DNA from: JANMDU01 sp031375105
Lineage (GTDB): Bacteria; Pseudomonadota; Gammaproteobacteria; Burkholderiales; Burkholderiaceae_C
Length of the DNA stretch: 64,000 nt
Assembly: GCA_031375105.1 (NCBI GenBank)
Contig: JANMHJ010000002.1
Coordinates: 1 to 64,000 of the forward strand
Direction of reading: 5' to 3'
A program made the translations under genes and the position numbers. This document shows positions 16,590-24,694 of this stretch, piece after piece. How positions within the stretch are numbered: position 1 is the stretch's first letter; each line of letters starts with the position of its first letter. The notes beneath the pieces are model-generated. The model was not told where the DNA came from. It worked only from the letters and a program-made list of their open reading frames with translations, and searched no databases.

Positions 16590-17442
16590 TCAACCCGAAC
16601 AATCCCAGCTCGGCAAAGCCAGCACCTACGTTGACCAATACGATGCTGCGCTGCTCTTCCCAATAGGTCGCGCAGGCAAACGCGCTGAGATCGGCATCGC
16701 CCACACACTGCCTTTTATGGGCGCAGATGTGTGGACGGCATTTGAATTGTCTTGGCTGAACTCAAAAGGCAAACCGCAAGTCGCTATCGCCCACGTCACC
16801 GTGCCCTGCGAAACGCCCTGCATTGTGGAGAGCAAAAGCGTCAAACTTTATTTCAACAGCTTCAACAACACCCGCTTTTCAGGCAGCAACCATGGCGCGG
16901 ATGCGGTGCGCGAAGCCATAGCGCTGGACATCGGCGCGGCTACCTGTGGCAAACCACATGGTGAGAGCCGCGTGGGTGTGAAGCTGATCAGTTTTGATGC
17001 TTTCTCACAAGAGAAAGTGCAAGAGCTTGATGGCGTGAATCTGGATCGACTCGACGTGGAATGCATGCATTACACGCCCGCGCCGCACTTGCTCAGCTCA
17101 GCCATTCACGAGCAGCCCGTCACAGAAACTTTGGTGAGCCATTTGCTCAAAAGCAATTGTTTGGTGACCGGCCAACCCGATTGGGGCAGCGTGCAAATCA
17201 ACTACAGCGGCCCTCAAATTGACCAAGCGGGTTTGCTGCAATACATCGTGAGTTTTCGCAATCACAACGAATTCCACGAGCAATGCGTGGAGCGCATTTA
17301 TATGGACGTGATGCAGCACTGCCAGCCTACAAAATTAGCCGTTTTCGCCCGCTACACACGGCGCGGCGGTGTAGACATCAACCCGTTTCGCACGAGTTAT
17401 CCGCAGGCAGTGCCTTTGAACGTTCGCTCTGCAAGGCAATGA
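16582..17442 (+). CDS. queF: NADPH-dependent 7-cyano-7-deazaguanine reductase
   Basis: A 286-residue long-form QueF that reduces preQ0 to preQ1 in queuosine synthesis. The substrate-binding segment VESKSVKLYFNSFNNTRF and the catalytic cysteine in SNCLVTGQPDWGS are present. FHEQCVERIYMD and ARYTRRGGVDINPFRT complete the T-fold. The start overlaps the hydrolase gene. No other queuosine genes are in the window. Confidence 0.95.
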   Translation: MLNQPEQSQLGKASTYVDQYDAALLFPIGRAGKRAEIGIAHTLPFMGADVWTAFELSWLNSKGKPQVAIAHVTVPCETPCIVESKSVKLYFNSFNNTRFSGSNHGADAVREAIALDIGAATCGKPHGESRVGVKLISFDAFSQEKVQELDGVNLDRLDVECMHYTPAPHLLSSAIHEQPVTETLVSHLLKSNCLVTGQPDWGSVQINYSGPQIDQAGLLQYIVSFRNHNEFHEQCVERIYMDVMQHCQPTKLAVFARYTRRGGVDINPFRTSYPQAVPLNVRSARQ

Positions 17443-17625
17443 TTTTTTTAGTTTGATATCGCCGGCTTCGCTCAGTCTGGTTATAGCTTTGTGCAGTAGG
17501 GTCAGGTAAGCGTTGCCTCGTGCAAAACGCGTAAAGCGCGTAAAGCGCACCAAGGCGGGATAAATACGCAATTTAAAAGCATCTTCTCGTAGTGTCAGCT
17601 TATACGCCGGTTCTTCGACCGCCAT
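17443..17625 (-). pseudogene. Scrap of a SOUL haem-binding protein gene
   Basis: On the minus strand GGGAGGT precedes ATG at 17625, and the first ~26 codons (MAVEEPAYKLTLREDAF, then KLRIYPALV) match the conserved N-terminus of SOUL/HBP haem-binding proteins. After that the sequence turns into RFTRFTRFARG and loses similarity, and the frame would run into the 3' end of queF. It looks like a truncated remnant with an intact start site. Confidence 0.5.
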
Positions 17626-17747
17626 GGTATACCTCCCGTAGAAAGAAAACTCAGCAGCAGCGCTACGTGCGGTATCAGACAGACGCCAACCCTGCCGCAG
17701 ACTAAGTTCGAGTCATGGCCTGCCTATTGCCCATTGAAGGACTCCCC

Positions 17748-18575
17748 ATGAATGACCACATTTCCCTCTCACGTCGAGCTGCCCGCACCCTCGCCCTGCT
17801 GGCTGTTCTGGGAGCAAATCTGATGCTGTCGATGCCCGTCTGGGCCGAACTGTCTCCTGCGCTGGACCGTATAAGCATCTCGGTCGGTAGCTACCGAGGT
17901 GACCCCAAGTTCAATGCCTCCCTGAATACGCCTTACGGCGATCTCCAGTCAGGCGATATCCGGCTGGGCAAGGACACAATGCCGCGTGTTAAAGCAGACA
18001 TGATGATCTTTGACAGCCAAGGGTTGTCGTTCGATTATTTCCAGTACAAGCAAGCTTATGCGGGTTCCATTGCCAGCAACACGAACATCAACGGCACTTC
18101 GTTGACAACCGTTGGCAGCGCCAACCTCGACATCAAGCTCGACTTCGCAAAGCTGGCCTACAAATGGTGGCTTGGCAACGGCAACACTGTGGTCGGACTG
18201 GGCGCAGGTGCCGCCTACTATAGGATCGGCCTGAACGCGAATGCCACAGCATCCGTCAACAGCGCGACCGCCGCGATCAGCAACGGATACCGCGAGAACG
18301 CGGTCGCGCCGCTTTTGGAGATCGGCGTGCGTCACGCTTTCAGCCCGGATCTGCGCCTTTTCGCCAACGTCTCTGGCGCGAAGAAGTCAGGAGGTCAGTT
18401 GCACGGCGAGGTTTACAACGCTTCAGTCGGTGTCGAATGGTTCTTGGTTAAACACGTCGGTGTTGTAGTTGACTACAGCATGAACCAGCTTGACCTACAG
18501 CGCGACGCTACCATCACGGAAAAATTCAAAGTCAGATCCCAAGGGCCGTCGGCGTTCGTCAAAGTTCGGTTTTGA
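17748..18575 (+). CDS. Outer membrane beta-barrel protein
   Basis: A 275-residue exported protein with a signal peptide (RRAARTLALLAVLGANLML to VWA, about 33). It shows alternating amphipathic strands and a final phenylalanine (SAFVKVRF), the usual beta-signal for outer membrane insertion. Repeated glycine/aromatic strand pairs such as GLGAGAAYYRIGL suggest 8-10 strands. AAGGA precedes ATG 17748. Codon choice (more CTG and GGC, fewer TTG) looks different from its neighbours. Not assignable to a precise family. Confidence 0.7.
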   Translation: MNDHISLSRRAARTLALLAVLGANLMLSMPVWAELSPALDRISISVGSYRGDPKFNASLNTPYGDLQSGDIRLGKDTMPRVKADMMIFDSQGLSFDYFQYKQAYAGSIASNTNINGTSLTTVGSANLDIKLDFAKLAYKWWLGNGNTVVGLGAGAAYYRIGLNANATASVNSATAAISNGYRENAVAPLLEIGVRHAFSPDLRLFANVSGAKKSGGQLHGEVYNASVGVEWFLVKHVGVVVDYSMNQLDLQRDATITEKFKVRSQGPSAFVKVRF

Positions 18576-18678
18576 TAACGTCTTGCAGCACAGAGCGCAT
18601 CACGAAGAAGGGCCTAGGCTTTTTCGGGCACTTCACGCAGCAGGCAAGCAGATCGAGCACAACGCCAAGAAAAACCAA

Positions 18679-19395
18679 TCAACTCCGACGACGCCTGGGC
18701 ACAATCTGTAACTGCGATTTGATCTGCACAGGCGCAGAAGTGACTTGAACCGCTTGCAGCGGCAAATCCACCAACTGATCAGCATGCCAGACGCGCACTT
18801 GCACAGCGCCATCGGGCACATTCTCAAAGCTCACGATGCCTTGCTCATTGGTCTTCGCCGCCCAAGGTGAATCGCTCACATACACACTGCCGCGCATGGA
18901 GCCGTGGAGAAAGCAACCGAGAGACACTGCAGTTTGTGGCCCGGCCTTGTCCATCGTCACATCTTGGAATTTGGCGCTCTTGCCTTCGTCTTTGCCAGCC
19001 AAGCGCAGCTCAAAGCCACCTGCATTGCGGCCTGCGGCATAGGCTTCAGGCGTGTTGGCGAAGATGGAAGCCGCAGGCGCACCGCGCACATGGTGATCCC
19101 AAGGATCGTTGTTCAAAAAACGCACCTTTGCGCCTTGCGCCACCACGCTGACCGCTGGAATGAACTGCATCTTTTCGTTCACCACGGTGGCTGTGCTGGG
19201 TAAGTTGTTCGGCGCATTGCGCACTGTGGCATGAACGAGCACCACCACCGCATCTTGCGCAGGCTTACCTTCCCGATCCACCACACTCACCTGCACGCTG
19301 CCCGCCTGTGCCGCGAAACTCGCGCTCAGTACAAATATCAAAGAAAAAAGGCTTCTTGCCCTTATAAAATCTACATAGTTCGCTATTGATTTCAT
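18679..19395 (-). CDS. Exported cupredoxin-like (plastocyanin-type) protein
   Basis: A 238-residue protein with a signal peptide cut after AAQA, whose first 15 residues (MKSIANYVDFIRARS) and start codon are encoded by repeat copy 8. It shows type I copper ligands: His in DPWDHHVRG and the Cys-X2-His-X2-Met cluster in GCFLHGSM. A carboxypeptidase-regulatory-like beta region precedes it (SVVDREGKPAQDAVVVL), as in methylamine-utilisation-type proteins. Third gene of a tight operon after the DUF3034 protein and truncated haemoglobin. Likely a periplasmic electron or copper carrier. Confidence 0.82.
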   Translation of the reverse strand: MKSIANYVDFIRARSLFSLIFVLSASFAAQAGSVQVSVVDREGKPAQDAVVVLVHATVRNAPNNLPSTATVVNEKMQFIPAVSVVAQGAKVRFLNNDPWDHHVRGAPAASIFANTPEAYAAGRNAGGFELRLAGKDEGKSAKFQDVTMDKAGPQTAVSLGCFLHGSMRGSVYVSDSPWAAKTNEQGIVSFENVPDGAVQVRVWHADQLVDLPLQAVQVTSAPVQIKSQLQIVPRRRRS

Positions 19396-19397
19396 AG
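19350..19397 (+). repeat. Interspersed ATAGC repeat, copy 8 (orientation B), at cupredoxin gene start
   Basis: GGCTTCTTGCCCTTATAAAA, TCTACATAGTTCGCTATTGA, TTTCATAG. Read on the minus strand in frame A1 it supplies the ATG and first residues. Confidence 0.8.
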
Positions 19398-19411
19398 TAT
19401 TTGTCTTTCTT

Positions 19412-19834
19412 TCATTTGACGTTGATGATATCCCGATGCATCGGCGCAAGCAAGGCCAGCATGCGGTTTTGTGCGTTAAAGGGAATGCCGCGCGTATACA
19501 TGCTTTTTTGCAGCACTTCGACCAAGGCATTGAAATTGGCTTTGTTGATGTCCATCTCTTTGTGAGCGAGCTTCATATCGGGGCCTTTGTATTGGCAAGG
19601 GCCACCTGCAAGTTGGCACATTTGGTTGCCCAAGCCTGATTTGAATTGCGCAGGATTGGTCTTTTCAAAGAAAGGCTGCATGCGTTTGTCGGCCAGCAAG
19701 TCTTTAAGGAATTCATCCATCAGCGCAGACATCCCGGCTTGCTCGCCAAAGGCTTTGTAGAGGTTGTCGTCCGCCTTTGCTGGCAGGCTGATGAAGGCAA
19801 TAGCAGTGATACAGGCGAAAAGAATGTGTTTCAT
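19412..19834 (-). CDS. Exported group I truncated haemoglobin
   Basis: A 140-residue protein. The signal peptide (MKHILFACITAIAFISLPAKA) is unusual because most truncated haemoglobins are cytosolic. The globin core includes LYKAFGEQAGMSALMDEF, FFEKTNPAQFKSGLG and the proximal-histidine segment GPDMKLAHKEM. Two extra cysteines (MCQLAGGPC) precede it. ATG 19834 is chosen because it begins the signal peptide. It lies 11 bases after the DUF3034 gene and 16 before the cupredoxin gene. A periplasmic oxygen, NO or redox role is inferred. Confidence 0.85.
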   Translation of the reverse strand: MKHILFACITAIAFISLPAKADDNLYKAFGEQAGMSALMDEFLKDLLADKRMQPFFEKTNPAQFKSGLGNQMCQLAGGPCQYKGPDMKLAHKEMDINKANFNALVEVLQKSMYTRGIPFNAQNRMLALLAPMHRDIINVK

Positions 19835-19845
19835 GAATGCGTCTT

Positions 19846-20796
19846 TCAGAAAGCCACTTGGGCAGAGAGATACGCGCCGGTTTGGCGGCGCTTGGCGGTG
19901 GTGGCGGGCACGATTTGGCCCAGATCGACATAGGCAAAGGTGAGGGAGAGGTTTTTGCTTGGTGCCCATGCTACGAAAATATCTTTCCAATCGCTGGATT
20001 GGAGGCCATTGCCTAGGCCTGCGGCATTGCCTGCCACCTGCAAACGGTTGGACATTTTTCGGTATTCCGCGCCAATGGCCAGGTTGTTGCGCAACAGATA
20101 CGCCACCGAGATTTCAGGCAACACTTCATAGCCATTCTTCGCGCCACCTAAAGTCGCGCCAAAGCCGAGCAAGCCGTTTTGATTGGCTTTTGTCGCGCGC
20201 AAAGTGCCGTTGAGCAAAATGCCTTGTGCCAGAAACAGCTTGGTGGCGCTGACATAAAAATCTGTGCCGTTGCGCTTTGCGCCCAAAGCGCTGAGCGTGG
20301 CATCCAGCCCCGTCGCGCCCAGCGATTTGAATTGCACGCCTGCTGCGATTTGCGGCATCAGGCTGTCGCTGTCGAGCACGGCATCGCCTGCCAGCTTGAT
20401 CTTGATGCCGACAATATCTTGCTTCAGGCGCAGGCCGGGCAATCCCAGCAACGTGCCGGTCACGCCCGTGTTGAAGTCTTGTTTGGCCAGGCTCAGCTCT
20501 ACGCGATCATTCCAGCCCAGAGCTGCGCCATAGGTGCTTAAGGCGTAATCCGTGGTGACGACGCGCGTGACATGGGCGGTGAAGCCGATTTCGCCTTCCG
20601 TGGCTTGGCTTGCGATCACGGCCCAAGGCGTGAGCCCGCCGCCGGCTGCGCCATCGACGGTGCTCACGCCACCGGTGAGTAGCAGCTTTCCAGTGTCTGC
20701 ATGGGCTACCTCCGTTATAAATAGTGCGCTTACTGCTATGGAAAGCATAGCGATTAAGGTGCGCTGGGTGCCAGGAGCACGTTTTTTGTGATGCAT
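19846..20796 (-). CDS. DUF3034 family outer-membrane-like protein
   Basis: A 316-residue exported protein with beta-barrel character and terminal phenylalanine (YLSAQVAF). It shows the DUF3034 pattern GKLLLTGGVSTVDGAAGGGLTPWAVI followed by amphipathic strands. The signal peptide (LIAMLSIAVSALFITEVAHA) is largely encoded by repeat copy 9. AAGGAAG precedes ATG 20796. First gene of the operon with truncated haemoglobin and cupredoxin, so a role in copper or redox traffic across the outer membrane is possible. Confidence 0.82.
   Translation of the reverse strand: MHHKKRAPGTQRTLIAMLSIAVSALFITEVAHADTGKLLLTGGVSTVDGAAGGGLTPWAVIASQATEGEIGFTAHVTRVVTTDYALSTYGAALGWNDRVELSLAKQDFNTGVTGTLLGLPGLRLKQDIVGIKIKLAGDAVLDSDSLMPQIAAGVQFKSLGATGLDATLSALGAKRNGTDFYVSATKLFLAQGILLNGTLRATKANQNGLLGFGATLGGAKNGYEVLPEISVAYLLRNNLAIGAEYRKMSNRLQVAGNAAGLGNGLQSSDWKDIFVAWAPSKNLSLTFAYVDLGQIVPATTAKRRQTGAYLSAQVAF
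20705..20753 (+). repeat. Interspersed ATAGC repeat, copy 9 (orientation B), inside DUF3034 signal peptide
   Basis: GCTACCTCCGTTATAAATAG, TGCGCTTACTGCTATGGAAA, GCATAGCGA. Read on the minus strand in frame A1. Confidence 0.8.
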
Positions 20797-20891
20797 CAAT
20801 CTTCCTTCTAAATAGGCTGATGCTCTTCATACGCTGCACCCAGCTTTTTGGATGCAAATATGCGAATATGAAGATTTCTTGAATCCAAGCT

Positions 20892-20917
20892 GACCCTACC
20901 GCCGTATTGCTAGGGTC
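20892..20917. promoter_or_regulatory. Inverted repeat GACCCTA-N12-TAGGGTC between divergent operons
   Basis: Perfect 7-bp arms with a 12-base spacer, placed 48 bases before the ferritin-like gene and 96 bases from the DUF3034 start. Suitable for a dimeric regulator of either operon; the identity of the regulator is unknown. Confidence 0.45.
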
Positions 20918-20964
20918 TGGACAACTCAATCCCTCTCCCCCCCCCTCTTCATCTGGAGTTTTCA

Positions 20965-21531
20965 ATGAATTCATCTTCTTCACGCCGCAATTTCTTCGGC
21001 CACACCGGCCAACTATCCGCTCTCGGCCTCGCTTTGCTAGGCGGAAACATGGCTTTGGCGCAAGGCATGGCTGGCGATGCCGCCAAAGACGCAAGTATTC
21101 TCAATGTGGCGCTCGGGCTTGAGCATGAGGCGATCGCTGCTTATCAACTCGGCGCACAAAGCGGCTTGCTGCAAAAGCCAGTGCTCGATATCGCTGTGAG
21201 CTTTCAATCGCATCACAAAGCGCATCGCGATGCATTGATCGACACCATTCAAAAACTAGGCAGTCGCCCGGTGGCAGAGAAGAGCTTGGCAGATTACGCC
21301 AAAGCTTTGAAGGCTGATACCTTGAAAAACCAAGGCGATGTCCTCGATCTGGCAGCGCGTTTAGAGCTAGGCGCAACCAATGCTTATCTGGGCGTGATCC
21401 CGGCTTTCATGAGCAAAGATTTGGCCAAAGTAGCTGCCCGTCTGGCTGCGGACGAAACCATGCATTTCACCATTTTGACCAATGCGCTCGGTCGCCCCTT
21501 GCCTAGCAACGCTTTGAGCTTTGGGGCCTGA
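20965..21531 (+). CDS. Ferritin-like domain protein with Tat-type signal
   Basis: A 188-residue protein. The N-terminus SSRRNFFGHTGQLSALGLAL resembles a twin-arginine signal, cut near MALAQ. The rest is a four-helix bundle with repeating carboxylate/His pairs: EHEAIAAYQLG, HHKAHRDAL, ARLELGATNAY and ADETMHFTIL, as in ferritin-like DUF4439-type proteins. It should bind a di-metal centre in the periplasm. First gene of a run continuing through cytochrome c and two ECF modules. Confidence 0.82.
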   Translation: MNSSSSRRNFFGHTGQLSALGLALLGGNMALAQGMAGDAAKDASILNVALGLEHEAIAAYQLGAQSGLLQKPVLDIAVSFQSHHKAHRDALIDTIQKLGSRPVAEKSLADYAKALKADTLKNQGDVLDLAARLELGATNAYLGVIPAFMSKDLAKVAARLAADETMHFTILTNALGRPLPSNALSFGA

Positions 21532-21534
21532 GCC

Positions 21535-21987
21535 GTGTTCTCCCGTTTGATGCACTGCCTGCACTCAAAAGCAGGCTTAACGCTGGGTCTACCGCAAAGT
21601 CTTATGGCTTTAGCGGTAGCGCTCAGCGCTTTTTTTACTCCTGACGCGCAGGCTCAAAGCGCAGCAGCAACACCCACCCAGCCCAGCGCAGAACGCGGCT
21701 TGGGCGTTTACACCGCCAAATGCAGCGCCTGCCACAGCGTGGATGAAAACCGCGTAGGCCCAGCGCACGCGGGTGTGGTGGGTCGCCGCGCAGGCAAGCT
21801 CAAAGACTATGAGTATTCCGAGGCGTTAGCCAAAAGCAAGATTGTTTGGAATGCTGCGACACTACAAGCTTGGCTGACCGATCCCGAAAAACTCATCCCC
21901 GGTCAGCGCATGGGTTACCGCCTCTCGCTGCCGCAAGAACGCGCCGACGTGGTGGCCTATCTGGCCAGCCTGTCTGCCTCAAAGTAA
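21535..21987 (+). CDS. Exported c-type cytochrome
   Basis: A 150-residue class I cytochrome c with one haem motif, CSACH, and a distal methionine in GQRMGYRLSL. The signal peptide ends near TPDAQA. RVGPAHAGVVGRRAG resembles cytochrome c2/c550. The GTG at 21535, three bases after the ferritin-like gene stop, gives a long N-terminus; ATG 21550 or 21604 are alternatives. Likely carries electrons to or from the neighbouring ferritin-like protein or a respiratory chain. Confidence 0.87.
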   Translation: MFSRLMHCLHSKAGLTLGLPQSLMALAVALSAFFTPDAQAQSAAATPTQPSAERGLGVYTAKCSACHSVDENRVGPAHAGVVGRRAGKLKDYEYSEALAKSKIVWNAATLQAWLTDPEKLIPGQRMGYRLSLPQERADVVAYLASLSASK

Positions 21988-22007
21988 CTCCCTCATAGCG
22001 ACGCATC

Positions 22008-22583
22008 ATGACACCTGCCACAACCGACGACCAACTCATCCAATGGCTAGAGCGCATTGCCAGCCAAGATGCCGCCGCCCTGCGTCAGCTTTATGACGCG
22101 ACCAGCAGCAAGTTGTATGCGATTGCAATGCGCGTGGTGGGCAATGTGGAATATGCAGAAGATGTATTGCAAGATGCTTTCCTCACGATCTGGCGTGTGG
22201 CTGGCGATTACCGCGCTCCCTTGAGCCCGCCGATGGTTTGGATGGGTGTGATTGTGCGCAGTCGGGGCCTGGATTTTCTGCGCCGTCGCAAAGCCGAGCG
22301 TGCTTTGGCAGGCCAGCCCATGGACGACATGCTGGCCGACACCCTCGCCTCTGATCAAGAAACGCCGATGGACACACAAGAAGCCAGCGAACAAGCTTGG
22401 GCGCTGCATGAATGCTTGCGCAAGATTGAAGCCAAGCAAAGGCAAGTCGTCACGATGGCCTATTACCGCGATTTGAGCCACAGCGAATTAGCGCAGCAGC
22501 TTAAGCTGCCGCTGGGCACAGTGAAAACCTGGATGCGCCGAGGTCTGGATCAGCTGCGCACTTGTATGAACCGTTTTGCCTGA
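22008..22583 (+). CDS. ECF-type RNA polymerase sigma factor (SigK-like)
   Basis: A 191-residue sigma-70 family protein with region 2 (YAEDVLQDAFLTIWRVAGDY) and region 4 (RQVVTMAYYRDLSHSELAQQ, LPLGTVKTWMRRGLDQLR). The type fits ECF factors paired with RskA/RslA-like membrane anti-sigmas, and such a gene follows with its ATG 11 bases on. It likely drives its own operon and the divergent one. Confidence 0.92.
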   Translation: MTPATTDDQLIQWLERIASQDAAALRQLYDATSSKLYAIAMRVVGNVEYAEDVLQDAFLTIWRVAGDYRAPLSPPMVWMGVIVRSRGLDFLRRRKAERALAGQPMDDMLADTLASDQETPMDTQEASEQAWALHECLRKIEAKQRQVVTMAYYRDLSHSELAQQLKLPLGTVKTWMRRGLDQLRTCMNRFA

Positions 22584-22593
22584 ATGCCCAGCC

Positions 22594-23388
22594 ATGAACA
22601 TCGCCCAACACCCCGAATTGCTCGACCATCTCGCCGCCCGCTATGCCGTGGGCGTTTTGCGCGGCGGGGCACGCCGCCGCTTGGAGGCGCAGGCGCGCCA
22701 AAGCGCCACCGTGCGCGCTCGCATCTTGCTTTGGCAAGAAAGGATGACTGCCATCATGGAATTACCCAACCCCGAGCAGCCCAGTGAGAATGTCTGGAAG
22801 CGCATTGAAAACAGCTTGCAAGCTCTGCCCGGGCGCATGCTGCAAACCCCGATACTGGAGCAACTGCAAGCTGCAGCGAATCGCTTGCGCCGACACTTGG
22901 CTTGGTGGCGTGCAGGCGCCGTGTTGGCAGGAGTCGCTGCCGTTGTGGGTAGTGTGGTTTCGCTGCAAGAAACGCAGTTGTCGCAAGGACGCGGCCAGCA
23001 AATCGCACAACTTGAAAAGAAACTCCAGCAGCAGAACGCGCAACAGCAAGTGCAGTATGTGGCCGTACTCGCCGATGAAAAATCCGATGCTTCGGTGCTC
23101 GTCACCTTCGATCCCGATAAAAAGCGTCTCGTGTTGCAACGCGTGGGCGGCTACCAAGAGGCTTCTGACAAATCATTGCAACTGTGGGCGCTGCCGCCCG
23201 GCCAAGCGCCCCAATCGCTGGGTGTGATGGGCGGCGACAAGGTGCTCAAGCTCACTGCCGCACCCGAGCAAATCAAAAATGTGCCCACTTTGGCGATCAG
23301 TCTGGAGCCCAAAGGCGGCGTACCCAGCAGCGGTGGGCCTACGGGGCCGGTGCTGTTCAAAGGCGCCTTATTGCAAACTGTTCTTTAA
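22594..23388 (+). CDS. RskA-like membrane anti-sigma factor
   Basis: A 264-residue protein: N-terminal helical anti-sigma part (LLDHLAARYAVGVLRGGARRR, NVWKRIENSL), one membrane helix (AGAVLAGVAAVVGSVVSL, about 105-123), a short coiled coil (QLEKKLQQQNAQQQ) and a periplasmic RskA domain (KSLQLWALPPGQAPQSLGVM). It should hold the preceding sigma factor at the membrane until an envelope signal. ATG 22594 is preferred to a TTG at 22576 inside the sigma gene. Confidence 0.88.
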   Translation: MNIAQHPELLDHLAARYAVGVLRGGARRRLEAQARQSATVRARILLWQERMTAIMELPNPEQPSENVWKRIENSLQALPGRMLQTPILEQLQAAANRLRRHLAWWRAGAVLAGVAAVVGSVVSLQETQLSQGRGQQIAQLEKKLQQQNAQQQVQYVAVLADEKSDASVLVTFDPDKKRLVLQRVGGYQEASDKSLQLWALPPGQAPQSLGVMGGDKVLKLTAAPEQIKNVPTLAISLEPKGGVPSSGGPTGPVLFKGALLQTVL

Positions 23389-23560
23389 ACTATTTGTAAA
23401 ACATTGTGTAAATCACGACATGCCTCGCGCAGCTGTGCATCTGAAACGCGAGCATGCGCGTAGCACTCCTATGTCCGCCTTACTTTCATTTTCCCCCGCT
23501 TCTTGCGTGCCGATCCCGCCTTGGCGGCTCAGGCCCAAGCTTTCAAGGCACAATAGTTGG

Positions 23561-24214
23561 GTGAACCGTTTTTCCAGCCCTGAAACCCAAGCCCCCGCTA
23601 CCCTATTGAGCGAAGAAGCCGCTCTGCAAGGCCTGATTCAGCGCATGGCCCAAGGCCAAGCGGCGGCCATGGCAGAGCTGTATGACTTAACCATTTCCCG
23701 CGTCTACAGCTTGGTGCGCCGTTTCTCATCCGACGATGCCAGCGCACAAGATGTTACGCAAGAGGTCTATTTACAAGCTTGGCAGCAGGCCAGTCGATTT
23801 GATGCCCAGCGCGGCGCGGCCATGGCTTGGTTGCTCAATCTCGCGCGTAGCCGCGCTCTTGATGCCTGGCGCAAACTAGCCAGCAGCCCCGTGATGGCCA
23901 ACAGTGACGTAGCCGAAGAGGCTTCTGCGCATTGGCTTCATACCCAGCAACCCGCCGACTTGCTTGAAGCCACCGATACAAAAGCCCAGCTCCATGCCGC
24001 AATGAATCAATTGCCCGCCGCCACACGCCAAATGCTGAGCTTGGCTTTTTTCCATGACATGACCCATCTTGAGATCAGCAAGCATCTGCATATGCCGCTC
24101 GGTACGGTGAAAAGCACCGTTCGCCGCGCCTTGATGAGCCTGCGTGACTCATTACAACAAAGCGGCCTGAGCCGAGAATATCTGGCTGCCTTGGCGCTGG
24201 AAGACATCTTATGA
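23561..24214 (+). CDS. Second ECF-type sigma factor
   Basis: A sigma-70 family protein of about 217 residues with region 2 (SAQDVTQEVYLQAWQQASRF) and region 4 (RQMLSLAFFHDMTHLEISKH, MPLGTVKSTVRRALMSLRD). The start is uncertain: GTG 23561 gives a typical ECF length, while ATG 23471 or 23420 add a proline-rich extension; none has a good ribosome site. Its last codons overlap the next gene (ATGA). With the cupin gene it forms a second, independent sigma/regulator pair. Confidence 0.85.
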   Translation: MNRFSSPETQAPATLLSEEAALQGLIQRMAQGQAAAMAELYDLTISRVYSLVRRFSSDDASAQDVTQEVYLQAWQQASRFDAQRGAAMAWLLNLARSRALDAWRKLASSPVMANSDVAEEASAHWLHTQQPADLLEATDTKAQLHAAMNQLPAATRQMLSLAFFHDMTHLEISKHLHMPLGTVKSTVRRALMSLRDSLQQSGLSREYLAALALEDIL

Positions 24215-24690
24215 ACGACGACAAAGCACTTAACCCGGCCTGGACAGGCCAAATGGCGCAAGCCCTGCGCAGCGATCCCGCGCACATTCTCAGCGAAGAG
24301 GCGAATGCTCGCATCAAGCAATCTTTGCTGCAAAAAGTCACGGCCTCAGAGCAGGCACAGAGCAGTGTGCGCAATGTGCGCCGAGATGAGGGCTGGCACA
24401 ACTTGGGCAAACACAAGCAAGCCAAGGTCTTGCATGACGACGGCACAAACCTGTCTTGGCTGCTCAAGATGCTGCCCGGAGGCAACCTGCCTGTGCATGA
24501 CCATGCTGATGGCGCTGAAGAGTGCATGATCCTAGAAGGTAGCCTGCGGATCAATGGCGAAATGTTTCTGGCGGGCGATTACCAAATTGCACTGCATGGC
24601 TCGGTGCACTATGAAGTCTTCAGCGAGGAAGGTACTCTCGTCTATCTGCGTTCGCCTTCGAGCCGTCGCAAGGATTTGATGGGCGCTTGA
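24211..24690 (+). CDS. ChrR-like cupin protein, probable anti-sigma partner
   Basis: A 159-residue protein with a C-terminal cupin domain (about 65-150): LLKMLPGGNLPVHDHADGAE, EECMILEGSL and ALHGSVHYEV supply metal ligands. This matches the cupin half of ChrR-type anti-ECF factors. The N-terminal part is helical but lacks the His-X3-Cys-X2-Cys zinc motif of classical ChrR, so how it would bind sigma is unclear. It overlaps the sigma gene by four bases. Confidence 0.8.
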   Translation: MNDDKALNPAWTGQMAQALRSDPAHILSEEANARIKQSLLQKVTASEQAQSSVRNVRRDEGWHNLGKHKQAKVLHDDGTNLSWLLKMLPGGNLPVHDHADGAEECMILEGSLRINGEMFLAGDYQIALHGSVHYEVFSEEGTLVYLRSPSSRRKDLMGA

Positions 24691-24694
24691 AGCT

